From Deltaproteobacteria bacterium (GTDB taxonomy: Bacteria; Myxococcota_A; UBA796; GCA-2862545), in NCBI GenBank assembly GCA_007693595.1, contig REDI01000034.1, positions 62,001 through 126,000 on the forward strand: a DNA stretch of 64,000 nt, read 5' to 3'. Below, piece by piece: positions 50,787 through 61,210 of the stretch. Under the pieces are notes generated by a model. It was not told the DNA's origin, searched no databases, and saw nothing but the letters and a program-made list of their open reading frames with translations. The position numbers and the translations under genes were made by a program. Numbering within the stretch: the first letter of the stretch is position 1; each line of letters opens with the position of its first letter.

Positions 50787-52574
50787 ATGGCGCCAGGCGC
50801 GGTCGACAAGTCCAGACAGCCCCCCAAGATCGAGCGTCTCGGGCGGTATCGCATCGTGCGCCCCTTATCGAAGGGGGGCATGGCGCTGGTCTACGAAGCG
50901 CGCCGCGAGTCCCTCGCGGGGGTGGCGCCCAGGGTGGCGGTCAAGCTGATCTTGCCCGAGCACGCCGACAGCGACACCTTTCGGGAGCTCTTCAAGAACG
51001 AAGCGCGCCTCGGTGCGAACATGCACCATCAGAACTTGGTTCAGATCCAAGACTTCGATCAGGTCGGCGAGCACTTCTTCCTCGTCATGGAGTACGTCGA
51101 GGGCATCACGCTAAGGCAGATCGTCTCGCTCTGCGTGCGGTCCGACCTCGAGATCCCCATCGGCGTCATCGCCGAGATCGGTCGGCAGGCCTGCGATGGC
51201 CTGCACTATGCGCACCAGGCCACCGATGAGCGCGGGGTGCACCTCGGCTTGGTCCACCGCGACGTCAAGCCCAGCAACCTGATGCTCAACCCTCACGGCG
51301 TCGTCAAGATCCTCGACTTCGGGATCTCCAAGGGAAACCTTCTCGCCGAGCGAACGGGGGCGGTTCGCGGAACGTGGGGCTACATGGCGCCCGAGCAGGC
51401 CTTTGGGCGCGAGATCGCCGCCAATGCCGATGTCTTTGGCCTCGCGACCATCCTCTACGAGATGGCCTCTCGCCAACCCTTGTTCCGCAAGAAGAAGCCT
51501 GACGAGATCAAACGCCTGCTCGACGATGACCACGCCGCCCGCATGGCGGCCACCTTGCCCGCCGCCTACGGCCCGCTCGTCGGCGTCCTCGTTCGTGCAC
51601 TCCAGCGCGACCCTGCGGCTCGCTACGCCTCCGCGGCCGACTTTGGTCGTGCGCTCTCGTCCCTCCTGCCGGATCCGATCACGGCCCGCGACGAGGTGGT
51701 GCGCTTCTACAAGGTCATCGACGCCCTCGACCAGGGGCGACCCGTGCCTACCGGCGCCACCTCCAAGCCAGGGCGCATGTCTCTGCCCGGACCGGGGCTG
51801 GCCTCCTCCCCGAGTCATGGCTCCTTCGTCCCCTCGCATAAGCCCAAGAAGGGGTCGGACCTTCGCTGGCTCTGGGGGGCGGCAGCGCTCGTCATCCTGA
51901 TGGCCCTCGCGATCGGCGGCGTGGTGATCGGCGCGAGCTTCTGGTCTCGGACCATGAACGCCTCCGAAGTCCTGACCCTCGACCTCGACGAGATCGAGGA
52001 CCTCGAGGGGGAGTTCATCGTCCCCGATCCTGTGGTGACCGAGCGGATCGCCGAAGCGGCCAAGCCCGAGCCCGAACCGCCCCCCGCTGCCCGCCCCGCC
52101 CCCGCGCGGCCACCCCCTCGTACCGAGCGCCCAGCGCCGCGGACCAGGGTCCCCGCTCGTGTCGCGCCCGAGCCCGTCGTAGAGCCCGAACCCGAGCCCG
52201 AGCCTGTCGAGGCTCCTGTCGTGGTGCGGGTCGATCGCACGGAGCCGCCTCCACGGATCGTCGAGGTCGAAGAAGAGCCCGAGCCCGAGGCGGTGCCGCC
52301 TCCCCCCCCCGACCAGCCGGTGGCGAAGGGCGTAGGCAAGGTCACGATTTCGGCGCAGCCCTACGGCACCGAGTACGACATCTTCATCAATGGAAAGCTG
52401 GTCAATCGCCCAAGTCCCAGCTCGCCGCTGATCAACTACGAGCTCCCATCGGGGCAGCACTTCGTCACGATCTCGGTCGCGGGGGGGGCTCGCAAGCAGT
52501 TCACCGTCGATGTTGAGCCTGATCAGACCGTGCGCCGTGTGTGGGACTTCGAGCGCAACGCCTTCCGCCGGTGA
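50787..52574 (+). CDS. Membrane-spanning Ser/Thr protein kinase with PEGA-like tail
   Basis: A 595-residue Hanks-type kinase. Residues about 20-295: glycine loop LSKGGMALVYEA, K53 in RVAVKLILP, HRDVKPSNLM (D159), ILDFGIS (D177) and GYMAPEQAFG. A linker leads to one membrane helix (361-386). Outside it is a Pro/Glu/Val-rich stalk (PVVEPEPEPEPVEAPVVV), then a C-terminal PEGA-like beta-domain (DIFINGKLVNRPSPSSP, LPSGQHFVTISV). This layout is typical of myxobacterial kinases. The stop overlaps the start of a small receiver gene (GTGA), suggesting the two act together. ATG 50787 has no strong ribosome site. Confidence 0.92.
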   Translation: MAPGAVDKSRQPPKIERLGRYRIVRPLSKGGMALVYEARRESLAGVAPRVAVKLILPEHADSDTFRELFKNEARLGANMHHQNLVQIQDFDQVGEHFFLVMEYVEGITLRQIVSLCVRSDLEIPIGVIAEIGRQACDGLHYAHQATDERGVHLGLVHRDVKPSNLMLNPHGVVKILDFGISKGNLLAERTGAVRGTWGYMAPEQAFGREIAANADVFGLATILYEMASRQPLFRKKKPDEIKRLLDDDHAARMAATLPAAYGPLVGVLVRALQRDPAARYASAADFGRALSSLLPDPITARDEVVRFYKVIDALDQGRPVPTGATSKPGRMSLPGPGLASSPSHGSFVPSHKPKKGSDLRWLWGAAALVILMALAIGGVVIGASFWSRTMNASEVLTLDLDEIEDLEGEFIVPDPVVTERIAEAAKPEPEPPPAARPAPARPPPRTERPAPRTRVPARVAPEPVVEPEPEPEPVEAPVVVRVDRTEPPPRIVEVEEEPEPEAVPPPPPDQPVAKGVGKVTISAQPYGTEYDIFINGKLVNRPSPSSPLINYELPSGQHFVTISVAGGARKQFTVDVEPDQTVRRVWDFERNAFRR

Positions 52575-53008
52575 GCCCCATGGATCCAAGCGGCGCCCTC
52601 TTCGTCGACGACGAGCCCGAGAACGTGCAGATCCTCGTCGACATCCTGAGCGATGTCGTGGACGGCCCGGTCATGATCGCGACCACGGTCACCGAGGCGG
52701 TCGAGCGCCTTCATGAGCACAACTTCCTCCTCGTGGTGATGGACGTCTTCATACCCCTCGGCGACCACCCCAACCGCGTCCTCGGGCCACGGGCGGCCCG
52801 CCTGCAAGACAAGGTCGACCACTTAGGGGGGCTCGTCCTCCTCGAAGAGATCGATCGGCTCGTGGACCGCCCTAAGGTGCTCGCCCATACGGCTTGCACC
52901 GATCACGCCTTGCTCGAGATCTTCAGCGGTCGCGTCGAGGCCCGGATCCCCAAGCCCGCCCCGATCGACACGGCGCTCCGCGACGTGCTGGAGGTCTTGC
53001 GTCGCTGA
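52571..53008 (+). CDS. Stand-alone response regulator receiver protein
   Basis: A 145-residue single receiver domain without an output domain. The acidic pair is in GALFVDDEPENVQILVDIL. The phosphoacceptor Asp is in LLVVMDVFIPLGD and the conserved Lys in ARIPKPAPID. A roughly 25-residue insert after the Asp (DHPNRVLGPRAARLQDKVDH) is longer than in CheY. GTG 52571 overlaps the kinase stop; ATG 52580 is an alternative start. It may link the upstream Ser/Thr kinase to two-component signalling (inference). Confidence 0.82.
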   Translation: MSPMDPSGALFVDDEPENVQILVDILSDVVDGPVMIATTVTEAVERLHEHNFLLVVMDVFIPLGDHPNRVLGPRAARLQDKVDHLGGLVLLEEIDRLVDRPKVLAHTACTDHALLEIFSGRVEARIPKPAPIDTALRDVLEVLRR

Positions 53009-53031
53009 GCTGTGCGCGACCTTCTGGGGCG

Positions 53032-54753
53032 CTACAGGTGGTGCTCGGTCAGCAGATCTTCGAGGGACCACCAGACGACTCTTCCGCTCGCCTCGACGGT
53101 CAGGAGTTGTTCGCCGCTGGCGCTCCAGCGTGCGACCCTCACGGGGCTCACCGGCACCCTCGCGATGGGGCGTCGGTCGATGGCGTTCCAGATCAGCAGG
53201 CTGCCGAGTGGGTTGGAGCGGCCCGTCGTGAGCCATCGGCCGTCGGGGCTCAGGGAGGCACCCGGGCGGTCGGCCCCGGCTCCGGGCAGGTCGATCGGAT
53301 CTCTGTCTGGCGCGATCAGGGCGCCGGTCACGTCGCAAGGCTCCGCGCAGGTCACCAGGGTACGCCCGGTCGATCGCTCGACGGCGGCGTCGGTGACGTA
53401 GCCGCAGCAGACGCGATCCGTGGTGCGGGGCTCGATCAGATCGAAGATCTCCCCGTTACCACTGACGCTGTGGCCCTCCTGCCCCGCCTTCCAGGCCGCG
53501 ACGATCGGGGTCGGCGCGGGGGTCCGCTGCAGAGGGCCACCCTCGGTGTAGGACCACAGCCCGTCGGCACGCGCGAAGAGCAGCGCTCGCTGACTCGACC
53601 AGCCCACCCAAGAGGGTTGACCTCGGTTGATGAGCCGAGCGCGGCGCGGCTCCAGGTCGAGCAGCCAGGTTCGTCCCGGTCCGCGCACCAGGAGCTGCTC
53701 GCCGGTGGCGCTGAGTTCGCCTTGCCAGGCGGTGTCCCAGCCGCTCAGGGATAGCTGGGCCCGGTTGTCGACGAGCCGAACCGGCCATCGCTCCACCACC
53801 TCGCGGGTCTCGGGGTCGACCCGCACGATCCCGCTCATGATTCGGTCCAGGTCCATGAGCAGGAGCAGGACGGTGCCGTCCTTCGGATCGGGCCATGCCT
53901 CGACAGCGCTGTACCCGATGTCGATCCCCGCACCCCGACCGACCTCATCGAAAGTCGGGGCATAGCGCTGAAGAGACGTGGTCTGGATGGAGGAGAGGTT
54001 GCGCCAGCGATTCGCCTCGGCTTTCGAGAGGCGCAAGGGGCTGTCGGGAGCCAGGTCGTCGTAGGAGAGGCGCCATCGACCCTCGAACCACCGCACGACC
54101 CAGGTATCTTCAAAGCCGTCGGCGTAGCGCACGTGAACGACGGGGTCCCGAGCCGCGATGACCTCCGCACCGCGGAGGACGCGGTCCAAGTAGCTCGCCG
54201 CCTGGTTGCGCTGCTGGAGCAGACCGACCCAATCGCTCCCGTAGCGCTCGGCGGCGCGGGTGACGTCGAGCTCGACGCCTGGCACGAGTCGTGCGCGCAG
54301 CCGCCCTCGGCGCTGGACCTCGTCGAGCAGGTCCGTGACGAAGCGGACAGGCTCGGAGCACAGAGCGCAGGTGGTGAGGCTCAGCTCGCGGAGGCCCACG
54401 CCTCGATCGGTCGCGACGACCACGGCGCTCAAGGCGGGTGGGGGGCCGAGCAGCACGCGCTGGTAGTCGGGGCCCGAGAGGGTCGCGACGGGGCTCGCCG
54501 ACTCGCGAAGTGCCCTCCCCACTGGGCGCTCCGGCCCCAGCGCGGAGAGCCAGCGCTCGGTCAGGGGGCGCTGGGGCCCGCTCGTCGCGACGGCTGGGGC
54601 CAGGCGTTGCGAGAGCCACTCCTCGTCGAGCTCGTCCTGCTCAAGCTGCTGGAGCAGGTCCTCGAGGAGCGCACGAGCCTGCGCTGCCGAAGGAGGGCTC
54701 GCCTGAGCGGAGGTCGGGCCGAGGAGGGCGAGCGCGATGGCGCGAACGATCAG
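53032..54753 (-). CDS. Secreted propeller-like protein; probable CTG start
   Basis: The function of this 573-residue protein is not recognised. From the CTG at 54753 the frame reads a convincing signal peptide (LLIVRAIALALLGPTSAQA), then a helical domain (ARALLEDLLQQLEQDELDEE). A middle region has WLSALGPERP, LTTCALCSEPVRFVTDLLDE and YADGFEDTWVVRWFEGRW. A C-terminal WD40-like propeller has ASLSPDGRWLTTGRSNPLGS, SLLIWNAIDRRPIARV and RVARWSASGEQLLTVEASGR. The first ATG/GTG/TTG in frame is GTG 54522, which would remove the signal and about 50 conserved-looking residues. The CTG overlaps the upstream TGA as CTGA, like other overlaps here. It is translationally coupled to the VWA lipoprotein gene. 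Confidence 0.7.
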   Translation of the reverse strand: MIVRAIALALLGPTSAQASPPSAAQARALLEDLLQQLEQDELDEEWLSQRLAPAVATSGPQRPLTERWLSALGPERPVGRALRESASPVATLSGPDYQRVLLGPPPALSAVVVATDRGVGLRELSLTTCALCSEPVRFVTDLLDEVQRRGRLRARLVPGVELDVTRAAERYGSDWVGLLQQRNQAASYLDRVLRGAEVIAARDPVVHVRYADGFEDTWVVRWFEGRWRLSYDDLAPDSPLRLSKAEANRWRNLSSIQTTSLQRYAPTFDEVGRGAGIDIGYSAVEAWPDPKDGTVLLLLMDLDRIMSGIVRVDPETREVVERWPVRLVDNRAQLSLSGWDTAWQGELSATGEQLLVRGPGRTWLLDLEPRRARLINRGQPSWVGWSSQRALLFARADGLWSYTEGGPLQRTPAPTPIVAAWKAGQEGHSVSGNGEIFDLIEPRTTDRVCCGYVTDAAVERSTGRTLVTCAEPCDVTGALIAPDRDPIDLPGAGADRPGASLSPDGRWLTTGRSNPLGSLLIWNAIDRRPIARVPVSPVRVARWSASGEQLLTVEASGRVVWWSLEDLLTEHHL

Positions 54754-56096
54754 CAGTCTTCGGACATCATGTAGGTGATGATGATGACGGAGCCCGGACC
54801 GGGGATCGCGCTCCGCGCGAAGCGGACGGCGTTGGCGTGGGCGTCGTAGTACCAGCCGTTGACAGGGTGCCGGGGGATCTCGACGCCATCGACCGTGACG
54901 GTGATGCCGCCGATGGTGATCGGCTCACGCTCGAGCTCGAAGGCGATGTGCAGGCCGGAGCTGCCATAGGCCATATGCGTGAGCACAGCGTCGAAGTCGT
55001 CTTCGCAGATAGACTGAAAGACCCCGCCGGTGGCCTCTTGCACCATGATGTATCGGCGGCCGGACTCGGCCATGACCGGGGGGAAGCCGCCGCTGGAGCA
55101 GCCGATCGCGCCAGGCGTGTCGTGCCAATCGCCGACGATCGCCGAGAAGCTGCTCTTGTCGGGATCACTCTTGTAGGCGTTGAACCAAGAGATAAAGTCG
55201 GGAGTCTCCATGCGGCTGTAGTCGTCTTCGTCGGACAGGATGATGACGGAGAGCGTGGCGTCGTCGCGGATCAAGCCGGCGTTGGGGCCGCTGATGAGCG
55301 GCTCGGTCAGCGCGGCGTAGGCGGCGTCGGTTCCACGCTCATCGGGGGAGCCAGAGGTGCCCAGGCTGGCAGCCTCGACGAAGAGATCGTACACGTCGGG
55401 GTCGTCTCCGGTCATGATCTTCTTGGGCCCGAGCAGATGTCCCGAGTGGGTGGGGTCATCCATGTCGGTCGAGGTGACGCCGATCTGGTAGTCGGCCCCG
55501 ATGGCATGAAAGGCTTCGATGAAGCTACGAAAGCGAGAGCCGAGCTGATCCTGAAGGCCGCTCATCGAGCAGGAGTTGTCCACGATGAAGAGCACGTCGA
55601 CCGAGTCGACCTCGGGTTGGACCCAGGCTTCTTCGTTGGTGCTGTAGTCGGCCCCGCTGCCCATCACGTCGACCGTGGCGGTGGGTCGGCGAGGATCGTT
55701 GCTGTCGATCTCGACTTGGACCTCGTAGTCTTGATAGGCGGGCGCCGTGAAGCCGACTTGGAACTCGAAGGAGCTGCCTGGGGCCAGGTCTTCGGGCTGG
55801 CCGTACAGGCTAAAGTGGCCCGCGCCTGCCCCCGCCAATCGGATCTCGTCGACCCGAAGCTCCATGTCGCCGATGTTGGTCACCTTGACGGAGCGCGGAT
55901 CGGAGGGGCAGTCGACCTGTCTCCAGCCGAAGCTGAAGGACTCTGGATCGAGCTTAATCTCGGGCGCGGGGCCGTCGACGTGGCCGCCACCGTTCGTGTT
56001 GCCGGGGCGGTCGCCAGCGTTTTGTCCGGTCAGGCTGTAGTCGCTGCAGCCGACCGAGGCGACGAAGGAGAGGAGGGCGATGGATGCGGCACGCAT
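54750..56096 (-). CDS. VWA-domain lipoprotein with ASH-like N-terminal domain
   Basis: A 448-residue exported protein with signal peptide and probable lipid Cys17 (ASVGC, not an ideal lipobox). Residues about 40-160 resemble an ASH/choice-of-anchor beta domain (FSFGWRQVDCPSDPRSVKVT, DPRRPTATVDVMGSG). Residues about 165-370 are a von Willebrand A domain with MIDAS residues in VLFIVDNSCSMSGLQDQLGS and DDATLSVIILSDEDDYS. The C-terminus has VTVDGVEIPRHPVNGWYYD. Such proteins are frequent in myxobacteria and may bind surface partners. ATG 56096 with GGAGA upstream. The stop overlaps the CTG of the next gene. Confidence 0.85.
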   Translation of the reverse strand: MRAASIALLSFVASVGCSDYSLTGQNAGDRPGNTNGGGHVDGPAPEIKLDPESFSFGWRQVDCPSDPRSVKVTNIGDMELRVDEIRLAGAGAGHFSLYGQPEDLAPGSSFEFQVGFTAPAYQDYEVQVEIDSNDPRRPTATVDVMGSGADYSTNEEAWVQPEVDSVDVLFIVDNSCSMSGLQDQLGSRFRSFIEAFHAIGADYQIGVTSTDMDDPTHSGHLLGPKKIMTGDDPDVYDLFVEAASLGTSGSPDERGTDAAYAALTEPLISGPNAGLIRDDATLSVIILSDEDDYSRMETPDFISWFNAYKSDPDKSSFSAIVGDWHDTPGAIGCSSGGFPPVMAESGRRYIMVQEATGGVFQSICEDDFDAVLTHMAYGSSGLHIAFELEREPITIGGITVTVDGVEIPRHPVNGWYYDAHANAVRFARSAIPGPGSVIIITYMMSEDC

Positions 56097-56204
56097 GGGA
56101 TTCTCCACGATCTCTCGACGAGGGTGTGGTCTAGCGACCCGGCAGTCTAACACAGGGGAGGGGTCTCCCGCACGAAGTGCCTGACGCGGAAGGTTAAGCT
56201 CGTG

Positions 56205-58154
56205 TCAGAGCGTGCGGGCACCCTCGACGATCGCCTGAACCACCGAGGGGTCCGCCAGCGTGCTCACATCGCCGAGCTTCTCGGGCTCGCCTTCGGCGAC
56301 CTTGCGCAGGATGCGCCGCATCACCTTCCCCGAACGGGTCTTCGGCAGCCCTGGCACCACCTGGAAGAGATCGACCTTGGCGTGGGCACCGATCTGGGCG
56401 CGGCAGGTCTTGTTCATCGCGGCCTCCAGCTCCACGGACCCGGAGAAGCCAGGCTGGAGCACGACGTAGGCGTAGACCCCTTGCCCCTTGATCGGGTGGG
56501 GGAAGCCGACCACGGCCGCCTCGGCGACCTCTTCGACGCTGTTCAGGGCGGCCTCGAACTCGGCGGTGCCCATGCGGTGCCCGCTGACGTTGATCACGTC
56601 GTCGACACGGCCGGTGATCCAGTAGTAGCCGTCGTCATCGCGCCGGCAGCCGTCGCCGGTGAAGTAGCGGCCAGGAAAGAGCCCGAAGTAGGTCGAGACG
56701 TAGCGAGCGTGGTCGCCCCAGACGGTTCGCGCCATGCCGGGCCAGGGCATCTCGAGGCAGAGCCGCCCCTCGCCGGGGCCGTGGATCACCCGATCTCTCT
56801 CATCGAGCAGGACCGGCATCACGCCGGGCAGGGGCAGGGTGGCGCTGCCAGGCTTGGCAGCGATGGCTGGAGCGACGGGGGTGATCATGTGCCCGCCCGT
56901 CTCGGTCTGCCACCAGGTGTCGACCACCGCACACCGACCCTCGCCCACGGTGCGTGCGTACCACTTCCAGGCGTCGGGGTTGATGGGCTCGCCGACGGTG
57001 CCGAGCACGCGCAGACTGGATCGATCGTACTTCTCGACGAAGGCATCGCCCGCTGCGGCTAAGGCGCGGATCGCGGTGGGGGCGGTGTAGAGGATGTTGA
57101 TCCGGTGACGTTCGACCATGTCCCAGTACCGGCCGGCGTCGGGGTAGAGGGGCGTGGACTCGAACATGAGGGTGGTGGCGCCGTTGCAGAGCGGTCCGTA
57201 GACGATGTAGCTGTGGCCCGTGATCCAGCCGACGTCGGCCACGCAGGCGTAGACGTCGCCCTCGCGCAGGTCGAAGACCGCCTCGTGGGTGAACGAAGTC
57301 CAGACCAGGTAGCCTGCGCAGGTGTGTACCACGCCCTTGGGACGGCCCGTGGAGCCCGACGTGTAGAGGATGAAGAGCGGATCTTCGGCGCCGACCGGCA
57401 CGGCTTGGTGCGTCGCGGAAGCCTCGCCGACGGCCTCGTGCCACCAGACGTCCCGTCCCTCGGTCCAGTCGATCTCACCGCCGGTGCGGCGGAAGACCAG
57501 GACTTTTTCGACGCCTCGCTCGCCCTCGAGGGCGGCGTCTGTCACGGCTTTGAGGGGGACGGAGCGGCCTCCGCGCCGGCCTTCGTCTTGGGTGATGACG
57601 ACCTGAGCGCCGCAGTCACGGATCCGGTCGCGCAGGGCCTCGGCGGAGAAGCCGCCGAAGACGACGGAGTGGATGGCGCCCAGGCGGGCGCAGGCGAGCA
57701 TGGCGATGGCAGCCTCGGGCACCATGCCCATGTAGAGGATCACCCGCTCGCCCCGCTTGACGCCGAGCTCCTGTAGTGCGTTGGCGGTCCTGCAGACCTC
57801 GGCGTGCAGCTCGCGGTAGGTGATCCGGCGGATCTCGTTGGGCTCGTCTCCTTCCCACAGGATCGCGACCTTCTCGCCCCGGCTGTCGAGGTGGCGGTCC
57901 AGGCAGGACTCCGTGACGTTGAGGACGCCATCACCGAACCACGAGATCGGGCCCTCCTGAATGTCGTGGAAGCTGCCCTTCAGGCCCAGCGTCGGCTCGG
58001 TGTGCCACGCCAGTCGAACCTTGGCCTCATCGAGCCAGAAGCCGCTGGGGTTGGCGATGGCGCGGGCCGAGAGCTCTCGGTGCGTCGCGAGATCGGGGAT
58101 CGGTCCTGAGGCACCGTGGCGGACGCGGTCGGGCACGGGAAAGCGGTCAGACAT
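56205..58154 (-). CDS. acs: Acetyl-CoA synthetase
   Basis: A 649-residue AMP-forming acetate:CoA ligase of the usual length. Motifs include FILYTSGSTGRPKGVVHT (P-loop), VFGGFSAEALRDRI, ADVGWITGHSYIVYGPL, VVDTWWQTETGGHM, YYWITGRVDDVINVSGHRMG and PKTRSGKVMRRILRK, the last with the Lys that is acetylated to regulate the enzyme. It activates acetate for entry to central metabolism. AGGAG seven bases before ATG 58154. It is divergent from the MoxR/Bat-type operon across 165 bases. Confidence 0.97.
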   Translation of the reverse strand: MSDRFPVPDRVRHGASGPIPDLATHRELSARAIANPSGFWLDEAKVRLAWHTEPTLGLKGSFHDIQEGPISWFGDGVLNVTESCLDRHLDSRGEKVAILWEGDEPNEIRRITYRELHAEVCRTANALQELGVKRGERVILYMGMVPEAAIAMLACARLGAIHSVVFGGFSAEALRDRIRDCGAQVVITQDEGRRGGRSVPLKAVTDAALEGERGVEKVLVFRRTGGEIDWTEGRDVWWHEAVGEASATHQAVPVGAEDPLFILYTSGSTGRPKGVVHTCAGYLVWTSFTHEAVFDLREGDVYACVADVGWITGHSYIVYGPLCNGATTLMFESTPLYPDAGRYWDMVERHRINILYTAPTAIRALAAAGDAFVEKYDRSSLRVLGTVGEPINPDAWKWYARTVGEGRCAVVDTWWQTETGGHMITPVAPAIAAKPGSATLPLPGVMPVLLDERDRVIHGPGEGRLCLEMPWPGMARTVWGDHARYVSTYFGLFPGRYFTGDGCRRDDDGYYWITGRVDDVINVSGHRMGTAEFEAALNSVEEVAEAAVVGFPHPIKGQGVYAYVVLQPGFSGSVELEAAMNKTCRAQIGAHAKVDLFQVVPGLPKTRSGKVMRRILRKVAEGEPEKLGDVSTLADPSVVQAIVEGARTL

Positions 58155-58319
58155 GGTAGGCTCCTTTCGATGCGGTAGGCGAGGCAGGATAGGCTACACG
58201 AGGCGGCGCTCCGGTGCAGCCCGCGGGGGAGCGGGGGGGCGGATCCGACCTCTCTTGACGACGAGGGGGGCCGGATCCTGCTAGGCTTGGCGCCCACAGT
58301 AGGATGCGGGCGGGAGGCC

Positions 58320-60187
58320 ATGGCGCAAGGCATTGTCACGAGTACCCTCGAGCGCTGGGCGGGGCACCGTCACCGCAACGCCGGGATCCGCTTGGCGCTC
58401 TGGGTGCTCGGGGGGGTGGCGTTGCTCGGTGCGCTGGCGGTGGTGAGCGCGCTCTTCCTGCCTGAGCTTCGTTTCGTCCCTATTCTATGCGGCTTTCTCG
58501 CGCTCGCCACGGTGGTGGCCGGGGCGGTCCTGCGCGCGCCGCGCCCCGAGCTGGCGGATCTCTCGATCGAGCTCGACCGCTCGGCCCAGACCCATGGCTT
58601 GCTTCGGACGGCGGTCGACGTCGAGGCGAACCGAGCGGTCGGGGGCGAGGTGGAGCGTGCCGCGGTCCTTCGACGCGCCTCGGTCGCCCTCCCGCAGCTC
58701 GAGCCACTGGGGCGTCCAGCCCTCGATCTACCCCTCCCCCCCTTCGCCGCGCTCGGTCTCGCTGCGGTGGTGATCGCCGGTGCGCTGGCCATAGCGGTCG
58801 TGGGCCCTCTGCCCAATCCCGGGCCCGGTCGCGATCTCCCCGAGGTCAGCGCCGGCTTCTCTCCCGAGGTCCGCCACGAGCTGGAGCGTGCGGTGGCGCA
58901 GCTCGATGCCCTCAGCGAAGAGCCGGGCCTGGATCCCAACGCCAGGGCCGCGATCTTGGCGGCCCACGATTCGGCCCGCGCCGCCCTCATCCAGCAAGAC
59001 GATGCGCAGGTCGCGGCGGGCGAGCTCGATCGCGCGCGCTCGGCCCTGCATCGGCTGGAGCGGGGTGCCATCTACAGCGATAAGGCCTTGGCGGCGGCTC
59101 GTTCCTCCCATGTGGCGCGGGGGCTCGACAAGGCGCTCGCGCAGGGTGACTCGGCGAGCGCCCGACGGCTAGCCGAAGAGGTCTTGCGGCGGGTTGAGAG
59201 CGAGCGAAGCGAGGGGGAGCTGCGGCGCCTGGGGCGCGAGTTGGCCGAAGGCGAGGCCTCCCAGAGCAGCGCGGCCGACGCCAAAAAACGCGCGGGGCAG
59301 CAGCTCGCTGGGGGCGATCGGAGCGGCACCCTCTCGGCGCTCTCCGATCTGATGGCCGCGCTTGGCGAGCCGACCTTGTACGAGCCGCGTCCGAAGGCCC
59401 TCGACCAGGCCTCCGACGCCGTCGACAAGGCCCGTCAGCAGGCGGTCGAGCAGCTCGAGCGCGCCGAGGGCGCCTCGGATCCTGACGCCGAGGGGCGCGG
59501 CGCAGGGCGCGAGAAGCCGGGTGCGGACGGCCCGGCGGTGGCCGAGGGCGAGGGCGAGGCCCCTAGCCCGGTCGACCTTCCCTCCGAGGGAGGGGAGCCC
59601 GACGCGGGGCCTCTCGATCCCGACGAGGCGCTGCGTGAGGGTCAGGGACTCGCCCCGCAGGAGCCCTCGGTCGCCGCAGAGTCCGGCGATGCCCCTCGCG
59701 AGGAGGGCGAGGGCGAGGCCGACCGAACGGCCGCCGGCGAGGGCGCTGCGAGCGCCGACACGCCGATGAGCGGTGACGGGGGCGCGGGCGAGGGGGCGCC
59801 GGCAGGCGAGGCGGGTGAGGCGGGCGAAGGTCGTGGCGCCCCTTCAGGCTCCCAGGTCTCCACTTCGACCGAGACCCCAGGGGAAGGGGCAGGGCAGGGC
59901 GAGGGCACGGGCGCCTCCCTCGACGGGCCCTTCGCCGAGGTCGAGCCCGACGCGGTCCCAGCGGACTGGGTTCGGGCTCAGTGGACCGGGGCCCCGGACG
60001 CCATGGGAGACCTGGTCCGATCCGCCGAGGCCCAGGGGCGCTCCACGATGTCGTGGGGCCAGGTCCACCAGCGCTACCAGACCATCGCCGAGGCCGCGAC
60101 CCGACGCGGGTCCGTCCCCCTGACCCGGCGCAACTATATCCAGCAGTACTTCGAGGCGATCCGCCCCGAACCCTCCACGGAGCAGCC

Positions 60188-60191
<4 letters not shown>
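58320..60191 (+). CDS. Membrane protein with Gly/Ala/Glu-rich region, DUF4175-like
   Basis: A 623-residue protein leading a MoxR-type operon. Two N-terminal membrane helices (WVLGGVALLGALAVVSALFL, FVPILCGFLALATVVAGAVL) and a third near residue 155 (LGLAAVVIAGALAIAVVG) precede long helical, probably coiled-coil text (residues about 180-370). Residues about 375-540 are low complexity, rich in Gly, Glu, Ala and Pro. The end (TRRNYIQQYFEAIRPEP) is ordered. It resembles DUF4175-type proteins next to MoxR/DUF58 genes, where they may assist membrane assembly. Start ATG 58320 has GGGAGG two bases upstream; the alternative start at 58287 is also open. Confidence 0.65.

Positions 60192-61206
<1,015 letters not shown>

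Positions 61207-61210
<4 letters not shown>

Noticed and set aside
54438-56150. Open frame of 570 codons on the plus strand
   Set aside because: It is antisense to the VWA lipoprotein and propeller-like genes, which have signal peptides and domain motifs. The antisense translation is Asp/Gly/Val-rich without recognisable domains, a typical result of high GC third positions.
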